Positions 8,393 to 17,646 of a stretch of 64,000 bases of DNA are shown in pieces; positions within the stretch are counted from its first letter, which is position 1, and the number at the start of each line of letters is the position of its first letter. Location: NCBI RefSeq assembly GCF_009827545.1, contig NZ_WTYS01000001.1, positions 2,381,772 to 2,445,771 on the forward strand, in the 5' to 3' direction. The stretch is from Pontixanthobacter gangjinensis (lineage in GTDB: Bacteria > Pseudomonadota > Alphaproteobacteria > Sphingomonadales > Sphingomonadaceae). The notes below the pieces were generated by a model. That model made no database searches. It was not told the origin of the DNA and worked only from the letters and a program-made list of their open reading frames with translations. The position numbers were made by a program, and so were the translations under genes.

Positions 8393-9952
8393 TTAATCCG
8401 GTGTAATACCGAATTCCTGCAAGCGCTGATCAACCATGTCTCCATACGCGCCATATTTTCGCCATTGGCCTATCGAGCGAGCATGGATCGGCGATCTAAC
8501 CTGAATAGAACTGGCTGTGGCAACCGGCGCCGCGTTGCGGTGAAATTGGAGGCATTGCTCTTCCCACTCCAAACCTGTGAACGCGATCAACCGGCGGCTC
8601 TCGCGCTCCTGATCCGCAATTAAATCCTCGTAATGAACTTCGTGAAAGCGATCTGCGGGAAAAATCGAGTGCCATTGGTCAGCCAATTTCTCGAATTGCG
8701 CCACGAAATGCGCTGTGTCGGACAAATCATAGGCGTAATTGTAATAGCCAAAATCGGTCGCAAACAATTGTCGGAAATTGGCGAACACAACATCACGGGG
8801 ATCTCTGCGAACCATCACAATCTTTGCCTCCGGCAGGCTATCCAGAATATGCCGCGCAAAGAAGAAATTGAACGGCATTTTGTCGATCAACAATTTGGCG
8901 TTGCCTGCCAGGGAGGCGGTTCGCGAGAGATATTCTTCGCCGACCTGCCCTGTATTATAATTGCTCAAGAGCACTTCGGCAGCCAGCGTATGTTTGCCTG
9001 AAGTGCCGGTGCTACGCTTTACCAATAATGCCAGATCGGGCAGCTCACCAGCAGTTGCGGCAGCACTGTGGCTTGAGATTATCCGCTCCACCAAAGTAGT
9101 GCCGCTGCGCGGCATTCCGACGATGAACAGCGGGCTGTGGTAGTGGGTAGCTGCGGTATTCATCCCAACTGTAGTTGGTCCCTTACTGGCTGCTTCGAAA
9201 ATCTGTTCTGTCCATGCACGGTCATGGCTGATTTCTTTGAGCTTAGGCGCTTTCGCCTTGAGCAACCAATTGATTGTCCCGGCATGGTCTTTCGCCGCTT
9301 CGCATATTTTTGCCGCTGCGTGTCCGAGTTGCAGCGCGCTGTCAGTTTCGGATCCACAAGAATCGAACAATTGCTCAATCGTGCGAAGATCATGTTCGCA
9401 CGATTGCTCCAATTGGACCAAAGCCAGCCGCGCACGGTGAAATGCCGGATCGAGGTTTAGTAAGGTTCGGTAAGCCGCCTTAGCTCCATCCAGATCGCCA
9501 TTGAATTGGAGAGAGGTTGCCAGATTATAATGAAATTGCGGTTTGTCATTATCGAGCTCAACCGCCTTGCTGAAAAACTCGGCGGCACATTTGTGCAATC
9601 CCGTTCTGGCCAAAATTACACCGACTGTGTCCGCTTCGAGCGCAGTCTCGCATTGATCCAACTCCACCGATGCCGCGAGCTTTCGAGCTTCATTTTGCCG
9701 CCCGGTTTCAAGCAAAGCCCGCCCCCTACCAGCGATTACCAGTGCAGATTTGGTTCCGAAAGATAGTGCCTTGGAGGACAATTCCAGAGATTTGGTGTGG
9801 TTGCCGCCTTCAAGCGCAACTAACGACATTATTCCCCACGCATTTCCATCCTCGCGGACCTCAGACAATTGCTCCAAAGCCAGAGTGTAGGCTTGTTCAA
9901 GGCGCCCCGAAAGGAGTTGCTGTTTTGCATCACTAAGCCAGTCATTTTGCAT
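8393..9952 (-). CDS. TPR-repeat sulfotransferase
   Basis: A 519-residue protein with two parts. Residues about 1-250 are tetratricopeptide-like helices (AWGIMSLVALEGGNHTKSLE, FHYNLATSLQFNGDLDGAKA). From about 270 a sulfotransferase domain begins with PLFIVGMPRSGTTLVERI, the 5'-phosphosulfate loop that binds PAPS, followed by DKMPFNF and MVRRDPRDVVFANFRQLF. I chose the ATG at 9952 because the open frame upstream has no family resemblance and would run into the divergent TonB receptor gene. It should transfer sulfate from PAPS to an unknown acceptor. It faces a TonB receptor gene across 78 bp, a frequent pairing in sphingomonads and Caulobacter. Confidence 0.88.
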   Translation of the reverse strand: MQNDWLSDAKQQLLSGRLEQAYTLALEQLSEVREDGNAWGIMSLVALEGGNHTKSLELSSKALSFGTKSALVIAGRGRALLETGRQNEARKLAASVELDQCETALEADTVGVILARTGLHKCAAEFFSKAVELDNDKPQFHYNLATSLQFNGDLDGAKAAYRTLLNLDPAFHRARLALVQLEQSCEHDLRTIEQLFDSCGSETDSALQLGHAAAKICEAAKDHAGTINWLLKAKAPKLKEISHDRAWTEQIFEAASKGPTTVGMNTAATHYHSPLFIVGMPRSGTTLVERIISSHSAAATAGELPDLALLVKRSTGTSGKHTLAAEVLLSNYNTGQVGEEYLSRTASLAGNAKLLIDKMPFNFFFARHILDSLPEAKIVMVRRDPRDVVFANFRQLFATDFGYYNYAYDLSDTAHFVAQFEKLADQWHSIFPADRFHEVHYEDLIADQERESRRLIAFTGLEWEEQCLQFHRNAAPVATASSIQVRSPIHARSIGQWRKYGAYGDMVDQRLQEFGITPD

Positions 9953-10030
9953 TGCAGCATTTTTCCAATTGCGAAGCTGATGATGACGGATATTTCTGCA
10001 AAGTGTAACCCGACAAAAAGGACAAAAAAT

Positions 10031-12460
10031 ATGATCGGTCGCAAGACAACGCTTAAGACCATGCTGTTCGTTGCCGCGAGCACTATCCCGTTTGCAGCGC
10101 AGGCTCAACAGGCTGCTCCCGCTGATGAGGCTGCAGAAGCGAAAGACGAGAACATCATCATCGTCACTGCGACACGGCGCGAAGGTACCGTGCAGGATGT
10201 GCCGATCAATATCTCCGCTGTCGGAGGTGCTGAGCTGGAAGCGCGCGGCCTCGACAATATACGTGAAGTGGCCGCTACGGTGCCCGGCGTTTATATTCTT
10301 GATCAAGGTACACGTTCAGGCACTCCGATTGTTTTCCGCGGCCTCAACGCGACTGGGCTGGGTTCGTTTGACGGCAACAACAACGGCGGTGGTGCGGTTG
10401 CGACTTATGTCGGTGACATTCCTTTATACGTCGATCTGCGTCTGAACGACATGGAGCGGGTCGAATTCCTCCTCGGTCCGCAAGGCACCTTGTACGGCGC
10501 AGGCACGCTGGGCGGCGCGATCCGCTATATCCCGACGAAGCCGAAATTCGATGCCATTGGCGGCGAAGTGCGCGCTGACCTGTATACGTACAGCTCGGGC
10601 AGCGGTATCAGCACCGACACAGGCATCACGCTCAATGTGCCGCTTTCGGATAGCCTCGCCTTCCGCGGGTCAATCGATTACGCAAATGATCGCGGATTCA
10701 TCGACTACCCCTACATTGTGACCGGCATCGGCACCGTCAATCCGGATGACATCGCCAACGCAGGCAACTTTAAGCCATCAAAGGACCTGAACACCGATGA
10801 CACGGTTTCGGCTCGCGCTGCACTGCGGTTCAGCCCATCGAGCGCGTTTGACGCAACGCTGACCTATTATTTCCAGAATGCCGAGACCGAGGGACGTCAA
10901 TTCTCCCAGAGCCGCCTGTCCAACTTCCCGGTCGAAATCGGCAAATATGAAAACGCCTTGCGCGTCAAAGAACCCAACCGCCGCAAGACCCAGCTTGTTT
11001 CGCTCGAAGCAGAGTTGGACCTTGGTTTCGCCTCACTCGTTTCCGCGACCGGCTACAGCCGCCACGATGAACTGGGCAACCGCGATCAGACCGATTTGTT
11101 GATCTCGCTCGAATATAGCTACGAGCAATTCCCGAACTTCACAGCCATCACCGAAGAGCGCGACAAGACTGAGATTTTTACACAAGAAGCGCGGCTAGTT
11201 TCAAACATCGACGGTCCCTTCAGCTTCATTGTCGGGGGCTTCTACAACAACGCTAAAGTCAGAGCGCTCAGCACAGAATTTACGCCCGGTTATGACCAAT
11301 TTGCGGTTGACGAATTTGGTGGCGTTCAACTGCGCCCAGACTCGATTGAATATATCGCTCCGTTCAATTCTGACCTGACCGAATACGCAGGGTTTGGTGA
11401 GCTGTCTTACCAGCTGTCCTACGCTTGGCAGGTGACTGTTGGTGGACGGTATTACAATTATGATCTGAAGACTGAGTCTGCGGTCGATTTGCCGCTATTC
11501 AACACTGTCTTCCTGGGCGATCCGCAGGACCAGTTGATCTTGAACTTTACTCCCGCCAACCAGAAGGATGACGGGTTCCTGTTCAAATTCAACACCTCTT
11601 ATGAATTTACGTCCGACGTCCTGATGTATGCCACAGTCAGTCAGGGCTTCCGCATTGGCAATTCCAACGGACTTGACCCATGCGATCCCAATTCCGGGCA
11701 AGTTCAGAATATTTGCGGCCTTCCCAATGAGTTGGAATACACCGCTGACAAAACCACGAACTATGAACTTGGCTTCAAGACTCAGTGGCTGGACCGCAAG
11801 CTGACCTTGAACGGCGCATTCTATTACATCGATTGGAAGGGTCCGCAGGTAGCTTCGGCAACAATCAACGGCTCTTCACCAATCACAATAAACGGCGCAG
11901 GTGCTGAATCGAAAGGCTTTGAGGTCTTCGGTTCATGGCAGGTTACCGATGCACTCAATCTTCGTGGAACTTACAGCTATACCGATGCGCAGCTGACCGA
12001 TCTTTCGCCTTCGCTGCTCAATCTGTTGACCCCACCCGGCTTCGGTACAACACCGGTTGACGGCCAAGCCGGCGACCGTTTGCCCGGTTCACCAAAGCAT
12101 CAGGGCAGTTTCTTTGCTGATTACGAACTGCCTGTGAGCGATAATTGGGACCTGACATTCAGCTATGGAATGACAATCCACAGCAATGTCCTCACGCGGA
12201 CTGGCAACCGGGCCGGTGCGCTGGTTCTGCCCGGCTTCGACACCCATAATTTCCAGGTGAATTTGAGCGATGGCGATTGGTCGGTGACTGCTTACGTCAA
12301 CAATGCGTTCAACACATTCGGTGAAACAGGCGTGCGCGGAACACCATTATTCGACCAATCCGTGTCCGACATCAATGGTGATCCTGTATTTGCGAGGACA
12401 TTCGGAACATTCGTTTCGCCGCCACGCCAGATGGGCGTGCGGGTAAGCCGCAAGTTCTAA
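10031..12460 (+). CDS. TonB-dependent receptor
   Basis: An 809-residue outer membrane receptor. It opens with a signal peptide ending AAQAQ (cleavage near 24) and a TonB-box region IIIVTATRREGTVQDVPINI. The plug follows (GLDNIREVAATVPGVYI, PIVFRGLN, ERVEFLLGPQGTLYGAGTLG), then a long barrel ending in VRVSRKF. The ATG at 10031 has AAGGAC upstream at good spacing. The plug sequence belongs to the large FecA-like/sphingomonad class whose substrates are mostly unassigned. It is transcribed divergently from the TPR-sulfotransferase gene, so both promoters must sit in 9953-10030. Confidence 0.92.
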   Translation: MIGRKTTLKTMLFVAASTIPFAAQAQQAAPADEAAEAKDENIIIVTATRREGTVQDVPINISAVGGAELEARGLDNIREVAATVPGVYILDQGTRSGTPIVFRGLNATGLGSFDGNNNGGGAVATYVGDIPLYVDLRLNDMERVEFLLGPQGTLYGAGTLGGAIRYIPTKPKFDAIGGEVRADLYTYSSGSGISTDTGITLNVPLSDSLAFRGSIDYANDRGFIDYPYIVTGIGTVNPDDIANAGNFKPSKDLNTDDTVSARAALRFSPSSAFDATLTYYFQNAETEGRQFSQSRLSNFPVEIGKYENALRVKEPNRRKTQLVSLEAELDLGFASLVSATGYSRHDELGNRDQTDLLISLEYSYEQFPNFTAITEERDKTEIFTQEARLVSNIDGPFSFIVGGFYNNAKVRALSTEFTPGYDQFAVDEFGGVQLRPDSIEYIAPFNSDLTEYAGFGELSYQLSYAWQVTVGGRYYNYDLKTESAVDLPLFNTVFLGDPQDQLILNFTPANQKDDGFLFKFNTSYEFTSDVLMYATVSQGFRIGNSNGLDPCDPNSGQVQNICGLPNELEYTADKTTNYELGFKTQWLDRKLTLNGAFYYIDWKGPQVASATINGSSPITINGAGAESKGFEVFGSWQVTDALNLRGTYSYTDAQLTDLSPSLLNLLTPPGFGTTPVDGQAGDRLPGSPKHQGSFFADYELPVSDNWDLTFSYGMTIHSNVLTRTGNRAGALVLPGFDTHNFQVNLSDGDWSVTAYVNNAFNTFGETGVRGTPLFDQSVSDINGDPVFARTFGTFVSPPRQMGVRVSRKF

Positions 12461-12485
12461 GTAACTGTAATTTTCTGAACAGAGG

Positions 12486-12517
12486 AAGGGGCGGAAGGCT
12501 TGCGCTTTTCGCCCCTT
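12486..12517 (+). terminator. Hairpin after the TonB receptor gene
   Basis: AAGGGGCG (12486-12493) pairs with CGCCCCTT (12510-12517), an 8-bp GC-rich stem with a 16-base loop, 25 bp after the receptor stop and before the convergent SDR gene. A short T-containing stretch follows. It could act in either direction. Confidence 0.5.
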
Positions 12518-12551
12518 ATCTTTGACCTGACGCCATCAAGCCCGAACGGCC

Positions 12552-13442
12552 TTATCTATCCGCCTTATCCTTGGCATTGGTGTTTTTAATCATCGCGCGC
12601 ATCTGGTCCCATTCGGCATCGCCCAATGGGCTGAGTGTTTGATAAAAATTGCCGCTGTTGGCTTGATAACCTGCGCCGTCGATTGCGATGGTTTGCCCGT
12701 TTACCCATTCGGCGCCCGGCCCCATCAAGAACACCGCCAAATTGGCCAATTCGTGCATTTCACCGTGACGCCCCATCGGGTTCATCCGGCCGTTGGAATT
12801 ACCGCCGCTACCGCTTTCCTGCGAACCGGGAGAAAGCCTTGCGCTCATCCCGTCAGTCGGGAATAGCCCTGGTGCAATCGCGTTAAAGCGCAAGCCATAG
12901 CGGCCCCATTCAACCGCAAGGCTTTGAGTCATTGTGTTTATAGCCGATTTCGACATGGCAGAGGGGACAACGAATGGCCCACCGTTCCATACCCAAGTTG
13001 TCAGGATCGAGAGGAAGCTAGCACGTTTGCCTTCTTTGATCAGCCGTTTGCCAATATCGAGCGTTAGATAGAACGTTCCGCGAAAGACGATATCCGAGAT
13101 TGCGTTGAATCCGTTGACCGACAAATCTTCTGTCCGGCTAATGAAATTTCCCGCCGCATTGTTGACCACGCCAGTTAGCGCCCCGCCATCGGCCCAAATG
13201 GTATCGACCATCGTATGGATCGCATCGGCATCGCGGATATCGCAGCCAATCCCGACAACTTTGCCGCCATGTTCCGCCATCAATTCGGACGCGGTTTCAT
13301 CCAACTTTTTTTGTCGCCGTCCGCAAATGTACACGGTCGCACCGAGCTTCAAAAAGGCCTCGGTCATTTCGCGGCCCAATCCGGTTCCGCCACCTGTCAC
13401 CAGAATGCGCTCACCAGTCAGCAGGCTGTCGCGGTACATCAA
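12552..13442 (-). CDS. SDR-family oxidoreductase, 2,4-dienoyl-CoA reductase-like
   Basis: A 296-residue short-chain dehydrogenase. The cofactor loop TGGGTGLG (near 16-23) and NNAAGNFI (near 94) are the Rossmann markers. The stretch FVVPSAMSKSAINTM with SLAVEWGRYGLRFNAIAPG closely resembles mitochondrial/peroxisomal 2,4-dienoyl-CoA reductase rather than classical YxxxK SDRs. Lys of SAMSK and the Ser three residues before it are kept, but the position I align with DECR1 Tyr199 is Trp (ILTTWVW). The crotonase gene 45 bp upstream on the same strand suggests an operon for unsaturated acyl-CoA metabolism. Activity is uncertain because of the Trp. Confidence 0.82.
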   Translation of the reverse strand: MMYRDSLLTGERILVTGGGTGLGREMTEAFLKLGATVYICGRRQKKLDETASELMAEHGGKVVGIGCDIRDADAIHTMVDTIWADGGALTGVVNNAAGNFISRTEDLSVNGFNAISDIVFRGTFYLTLDIGKRLIKEGKRASFLSILTTWVWNGGPFVVPSAMSKSAINTMTQSLAVEWGRYGLRFNAIAPGLFPTDGMSARLSPGSQESGSGGNSNGRMNPMGRHGEMHELANLAVFLMGPGAEWVNGQTIAIDGAGYQANSGNFYQTLSPLGDAEWDQMRAMIKNTNAKDKADR

Positions 13443-13487
13443 TTTGGAAATGTCGATTGTCTCTCTCCTTCAAGTTTGTCTTAGGCC

Positions 13488-14273
13488 TCAGCCTTCAAAT
13501 TGAGGACGGCGCTTTTCTGCAAAGGCGGTGCTGCCCTCAGCGAAGTCAGAACCTTCAAAAGCAGCCGCAAACATCTGTAATGTCTCGGCATCGTCATCGT
13601 GTTGACCATCTAAAACCCGGCGAACCATTTGTTTCATTGCTGTGTTGGAATTGGCCGAAGTCTGAGCAATCACCCGCTCCAGTGCGTCTGGCGAGCTAGC
13701 GATAATTTCGATCAAGCCGATATCGCGCGCTTCCATTGCATCGACAAATTCTCCCGTAAACAGCAGTCGCTTAGCTTGACCAGGCCCGACCAAATCGACA
13801 AGCAATTTGATGTCATGGAACGGGTAAACGAGCCCCAATTTAGCGGGTGTAATCCCGAAGCGCGCATTTGGTGTCGCAACACGGATATCGCACGCCAGCG
13901 CAAGGGCGCAGCCGCCACCAATGCAGTCTCCGCCGACAAACGCGATGGTCGGCAAGGTAAAACGCGCTAGCCGGTGCTGCGCAACATTGATCGCAGCTTG
14001 ATTGGCGGCCCGCCACACCGCGTCATCCTTATTCGCGATCATTTCGCCAATATCTGCGCCAGCACTGAAGCTGCCATCTTCCGCAGACCGAACCACCAGC
14101 ACTTTCAGTCCGCGTTCGCTCGATGCCTGGCTCAGCAGATCAGGTATAGCCTGCCACATTGCCAGCGTAATTGCGTTGCGCCGCTCAGCACGGTCAATCA
14201 CGATTGCGCCTACCGGCCCATTGCGCTCAAATCTGATCTTCAATCGCTTTTCTTCAATTCCGATCACTTTCAA
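13488..14273 (-). CDS. Enoyl-CoA hydratase/isomerase (crotonase) family protein
   Basis: A 261-residue crotonase-fold protein. AIVIDRAERRNAI and SFSAGADIGEM form the CoA-binding and first oxyanion part, and GGDCIGGGCALALACDIRVA the second. Relative to the well-studied mitochondrial hydratase, the two catalytic glutamates appear replaced (GGGCALA instead of GGGCELA, FGITPAKLG instead of FGQPEILLG). It may therefore be an isomerase, hydrolase or decarboxylase rather than a hydratase. It is probably co-transcribed with the dienoyl-CoA-reductase-like gene downstream. 37 bp separate it from the HPr-kinase-like gene, also on this strand. Confidence 0.85.
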   Translation of the reverse strand: MKVIGIEEKRLKIRFERNGPVGAIVIDRAERRNAITLAMWQAIPDLLSQASSERGLKVLVVRSAEDGSFSAGADIGEMIANKDDAVWRAANQAAINVAQHRLARFTLPTIAFVGGDCIGGGCALALACDIRVATPNARFGITPAKLGLVYPFHDIKLLVDLVGPGQAKRLLFTGEFVDAMEARDIGLIEIIASSPDALERVIAQTSANSNTAMKQMVRRVLDGQHDDDAETLQMFAAAFEGSDFAEGSTAFAEKRRPQFEG

Positions 14274-14310
14274 TCCTTATTTGCTCACCGGCGCATATCG
14301 TCTATCGGGC

Positions 14311-15249
14311 CTAAAGATCTGAAAGGCTTAGGGATACCCGATCACACACTTCATCCAGAAGCATGAAGTCTCTTGGCCGGGTAACACGATAAATCGGCAC
14401 CTGCGCGGCGATCCGCGCGCAATGCACCACTTGTTCGCCCAATTTGCCCATCAATTCGAGATATTCTTTGCGGTACATTGTCGCATCGGCAAGCGCCCTC
14501 ACCGCCTCTGACCCGCGCAGCCGCTCGACCGCAATCGTGTCCCGCCATTCAAGCACAAAAACCGCCGATAGAGGAACCGGCGCTGCGTCGATTGGCCCCT
14601 GATCGACTGCCAGATGGAACTTCTGATCACGAAAATGGTCTTGAACCAACTCGCTGTGCTGCAAACCGAAATGGTTCAGCGCTTCTTCCCAAAGTTTCAG
14701 CCGTGCGCCAGATGGCCACAGCTGAGTGCCATCATTGCCGCTGGGCGGTCGGACGCGGCTGAGATCATCTGACAACAGCCGCGCACCGGCGCGTGTCAGC
14801 GCCGCTGCAATGGTGGACTTGCCCTGATTAGCCTCACCGGCAAACAAGGCAGTTTTCGCGCCGATCTGAACCGCGCTGCCATGCAGCATGGCCCAACCCC
14901 GCTGATAGCCCAGCGCACCCCACGCACTGCCCAAAGTATAAAGCCGCGCCTCGGTCATTCGCTCCACGCTTATTGGTTCGACAATGATCTTCTTGCCATC
15001 GCAGATCGACCAGCGGCCTGCCAGTGGCTCTGAGAAAGTCATACAACCGCCATCGTAGACACCATGCTGATCTGAAGGGATTGGTTCCAATCCAGCAGTG
15101 CCAATCTCAATCTTTATATCGGTAGCTTCATCGCCAAATGTTTCGGCAAAACCGAGCCATTCCGGAACTTCAAAGCCGGAAGCAATCAGCACACCAGAAT
15201 GCCGGTAGCCGAACCACTTTTCACTCCCAACTATTGCGGCGCCTGTCAT
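14311..15249 (-). CDS. HPr kinase/phosphorylase-like P-loop protein
   Basis: A protein of about 312 residues with a HprK C-terminal-like P-loop kinase core: ALFAGEANQGKSTIAAAL (Walker A), then GARLLSDDLSRV, which matches the acidic pair after the P-loop in HprK. The N-terminal 130 residues are not recognised. HprK relatives of this type occur in sphingomonads without a PTS and in peptide-modification clusters; no HPr, PTS or lasso-peptide gene is beside it here. I chose the ATG at 15249 over an upstream in-frame start at 15288. It is divergent from the antiporter gene, 80 bp away. Confidence 0.65.
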   Translation of the reverse strand: MTGAAIVGSEKWFGYRHSGVLIASGFEVPEWLGFAETFGDEATDIKIEIGTAGLEPIPSDQHGVYDGGCMTFSEPLAGRWSICDGKKIIVEPISVERMTEARLYTLGSAWGALGYQRGWAMLHGSAVQIGAKTALFAGEANQGKSTIAAALTRAGARLLSDDLSRVRPPSGNDGTQLWPSGARLKLWEEALNHFGLQHSELVQDHFRDQKFHLAVDQGPIDAAPVPLSAVFVLEWRDTIAVERLRGSEAVRALADATMYRKEYLELMGKLGEQVVHCARIAAQVPIYRVTRPRDFMLLDEVCDRVSLSLSDL

Positions 15250-15329
15250 GGCCAAGCAATGGCGAAAGCACCGCGGCACGGCAAGCAATCATCGTTGGCT
15301 TGCCGGATTTGCGGGGCTATGCGGTCAGA

Positions 15330-16646
15330 ATGCATCAAGCCTCTTCTGCTCTCTCACCATTCGATATCGCAGCTATTCTGATCGTTGCTTCGGCTGTGCT
15401 GGGGTATGTGAATCACCATTTCATCAAACTACCTCATGTAATTGGACTGACCGTTATGGGTGCCTTGGCCGCGCTTGGACTGATGGTGGCGGACGCATTC
15501 ATTCCTGGCGTGGTTCTCGATGACCAAGTCGCTGGCTTGCTTGAACAGATGAATTTCACCGATACGCTGTTGCAAGGCATGCTCAGCTTTCTGCTGTTTG
15601 CAGGCGCACTGCATGTCGATCTGGACCGCCTGAAGGTTGCATGGCTGCCAGTGCTGCTGCTCTCCACCGTCGGAGTGATAATCTCGACTTTGCTGATCGG
15701 CGGAGCGACTTGGGGTGTAGGGTTACTGCTTGGTGTCGATATTGCACCGATCTGGTACTTCGTGTTCGGCGCGTTGATTTCACCGACCGATCCGGTCTCT
15801 GTGCTGGGCGTACTCAAGGAAGAGAAGGTCCCCGCTTCACTTCAATCGGCGGTTGCCGGCGAAAGCCTGTTTAACGATGGTGTCGGCATTGTGGTGTTCA
15901 CCATCCTGCTTGGCGCAGCGGTAACCGGCGCGGATTTCTCCCTATCAAAAGGTGCAATATTATTCGTTTTCGAGGCTGGCGGCGGCGTGCTGGTCGGTCT
16001 CGTCTTCGGCTATATTGGTTACAGGGCGCTCGCCAGCATGGATGAATATACGCTCGAAGTGCTGATTACGCTGGCGATTGTTATGGGAGGCTATGCGCTT
16101 TGCACTCAGCTGCACATTTCCGGTCCGTTGGCGATGGCGGTTGCAGGACTGTTGATTGGCAATCACGGGGTCAGCTTCGCAATGAGCGACGTGACCCGCG
16201 ACTACGTCATCAAATTCTGGGAGCTGGTCGACGAGCTGCTTAATTCTGTGCTTTTCCTGCTTATCGGCTTGGAGCTTATTGCGCTAGTTCCAGGCACAGA
16301 TCACATCATTATGGGGCTTGCTGCCATTATCATTACCCTAGCCGCCCGCGGTATTGCTGTCGGGAGCGCGATCAAGATCATTCCAGCAGCGCGCTTAAGC
16401 GACAACGGGGCAGGACGCGTGTTGTGGTGGGGCGGCCTGCGAGGCGGCATCTCGATAGCGCTTGCCCTATCGCTTCCTGCCGGCCCAACGCGGGAACTAC
16501 TTCTCGCCGCGACCTTTGCCGCTGTCCTATTTTCGGTGCTTGTCCAACGTGCCACACTTGGCAAGCTGATCGACAGTTTGAAAGCCAAGCACGCACCAGC
16601 GGTTGAACCGCGAATTGGCGATGATCCCACTCCCCCTGCTGCCTGA
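15330..16646 (+). CDS. CPA1-family Na+(K+)/H+ antiporter, NhaP-like
   Basis: A 438-residue inner membrane antiporter with about a dozen hydrophobic segments. FGALISPTDPVSVLGVLKE and GESLFNDGVGIVVF hold the CPA1 hallmark motifs with the transport aspartates. GGLRGGISIALALSLP is the late conserved motif. It exchanges cytoplasmic Na+ or K+ for protons. The ATG at 15330 gives a short cytosolic N-terminus before the first span (FDIAAILIVASAVLGYV). A strong terminator follows before purC, so it is likely monocistronic. Confidence 0.93.
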   Translation: MHQASSALSPFDIAAILIVASAVLGYVNHHFIKLPHVIGLTVMGALAALGLMVADAFIPGVVLDDQVAGLLEQMNFTDTLLQGMLSFLLFAGALHVDLDRLKVAWLPVLLLSTVGVIISTLLIGGATWGVGLLLGVDIAPIWYFVFGALISPTDPVSVLGVLKEEKVPASLQSAVAGESLFNDGVGIVVFTILLGAAVTGADFSLSKGAILFVFEAGGGVLVGLVFGYIGYRALASMDEYTLEVLITLAIVMGGYALCTQLHISGPLAMAVAGLLIGNHGVSFAMSDVTRDYVIKFWELVDELLNSVLFLLIGLELIALVPGTDHIIMGLAAIIITLAARGIAVGSAIKIIPAARLSDNGAGRVLWWGGLRGGISIALALSLPAGPTRELLLAATFAAVLFSVLVQRATLGKLIDSLKAKHAPAVEPRIGDDPTPPAA

Positions 16647-16684
16647 TTGCGCTCGGCGCGATTTGTCAGTAATAGCGATTCTCA

Positions 16685-16735
16685 CGCCCCGGCCCCTGCG
16701 AAGCATTTGGTTTCGCCAGCCGGGGCGCCGTTTTT
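16685..16735 (+). terminator. Rho-independent terminator after the antiporter gene
   Basis: CGCCCCGGC (16685-16693) pairs with GCCGGGGCG (16719-16727), a 9-bp GC stem. The loop carries a nested GCGAA/TTCGC stem, and a TTTTT run follows at 16731-16735. Confidence 0.85.
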
Positions 16736-16792
16736 AGGTACTGATTTTCAGGACCGGCCGACCTTAATCAGGCCATTTGAAGGAAGCCGCGC

Positions 16793-17593
16793 ATGACCCG
16801 TCGCCGTCAGATTTACGAAGGCAAGGCCAAAATCCTGTATGAAGGTCCAGAACCGGGCACGATCATTCAGTATTTCAAAGACGATGCAACGGCGTTCAAC
16901 GCGCAGAAAAAAGGCACCATCAACGGCAAAGGTGTAATCAATAATCGCATCAGCGAATATGTCTTCACCCGCCTCAGTCATATCGGCATCCCGACCCACT
17001 TCATTCGCCGCCTCAATATGCGCGAACAGCTTGTCCGTCAGGTCGAGATTGTTCCGATCGAAGTGATCGTGCGTAATGTTGCAGCAGGTTCAATCTGCAA
17101 ACGTCTCGGCCTTGAGGAAGGTGTAGCACTGCCGCATACGCTGATCGAATATTGCTACAAGGATGATGCGCTCGGCGATCCGCTTGTTGGCGAAGAGCAC
17201 ATCGCATGCTTCAATTGGGCAAGCCAAGAGGAAATGCAGGACATTTCCAGCATGGCGATCCGCGTGAACGATTTCCTGTGCGGAATGTTTGCGGCGATCA
17301 ACATCCGCCTGATCGATTTCAAACTAGAATTCGGCAGGCTGTATGATGGCGATTTCAGCCGAATTATTCTGGCTGATGAAATAAGTCCGGATGGCTGCCG
17401 CCTGTGGGACATGACCACGAACGAGAAGCTGGATAAAGATCGCTTCCGCCGCGATTTGGGCGGTGAGGAAGAAGCCTATCAAGAAGTCGCACGGCGGCTT
17501 GGGCTGCTGGGTAACGAAGATAACAGCCCCGGCGAAGTCTTCGATTTGAGCGCCCACCGCGGCAAATTACGCGGGACGAAACCGAAAAAATAG
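16793..17593 (+). CDS. purC: Phosphoribosylaminoimidazole-succinocarboxamide synthase
   Basis: A 266-residue SAICAR synthetase that couples aspartate to CAIR with ATP in purine biosynthesis. [11 protein letters not shown] at the N-terminus, [18 protein letters not shown] and [17 protein letters not shown] are canonical blocks. [10 protein letters not shown] and [15 protein letters not shown] carry the late active-site residues. The ATG follows GGAAGC. It is separated from purS and purQ by the M16 protease gene. Confidence 0.97.
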   Translation: MTRRRQIYEGKAKILYEGPEPGTIIQYFKDDATAFNAQKKGTINGKGVINNRISEYVFTRLSHIGIPTHFIRRLNMREQLVRQVEIVPIEVIVRNVAAGSICKRLGLEEGVALPHTLIEYCYKDDALGDPLVGEEHIACFNWASQEEMQDISSMAIRVNDFLCGMFAAINIRLIDFKLEFGRLYDGDFSRIILADEISPDGCRLWDMTTNEKLDKDRFRRDLGGEEEAYQEVARRLGLLGNEDNSPGEVFDLSAHRGKLRGTKPKK

Positions 17594-17646
17594 GCTTTTT
17601 TCAATCCGTTGTTGCAGGTTCAGTCCTCCTCCGGCAAAACGTACAG

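Noticed and set aside
9953-10306. Extended N-terminus of the TPR-sulfotransferase
   Set aside because: The residues show no TPR or signal pattern and would overlap the divergent TonB receptor start and its signal peptide.
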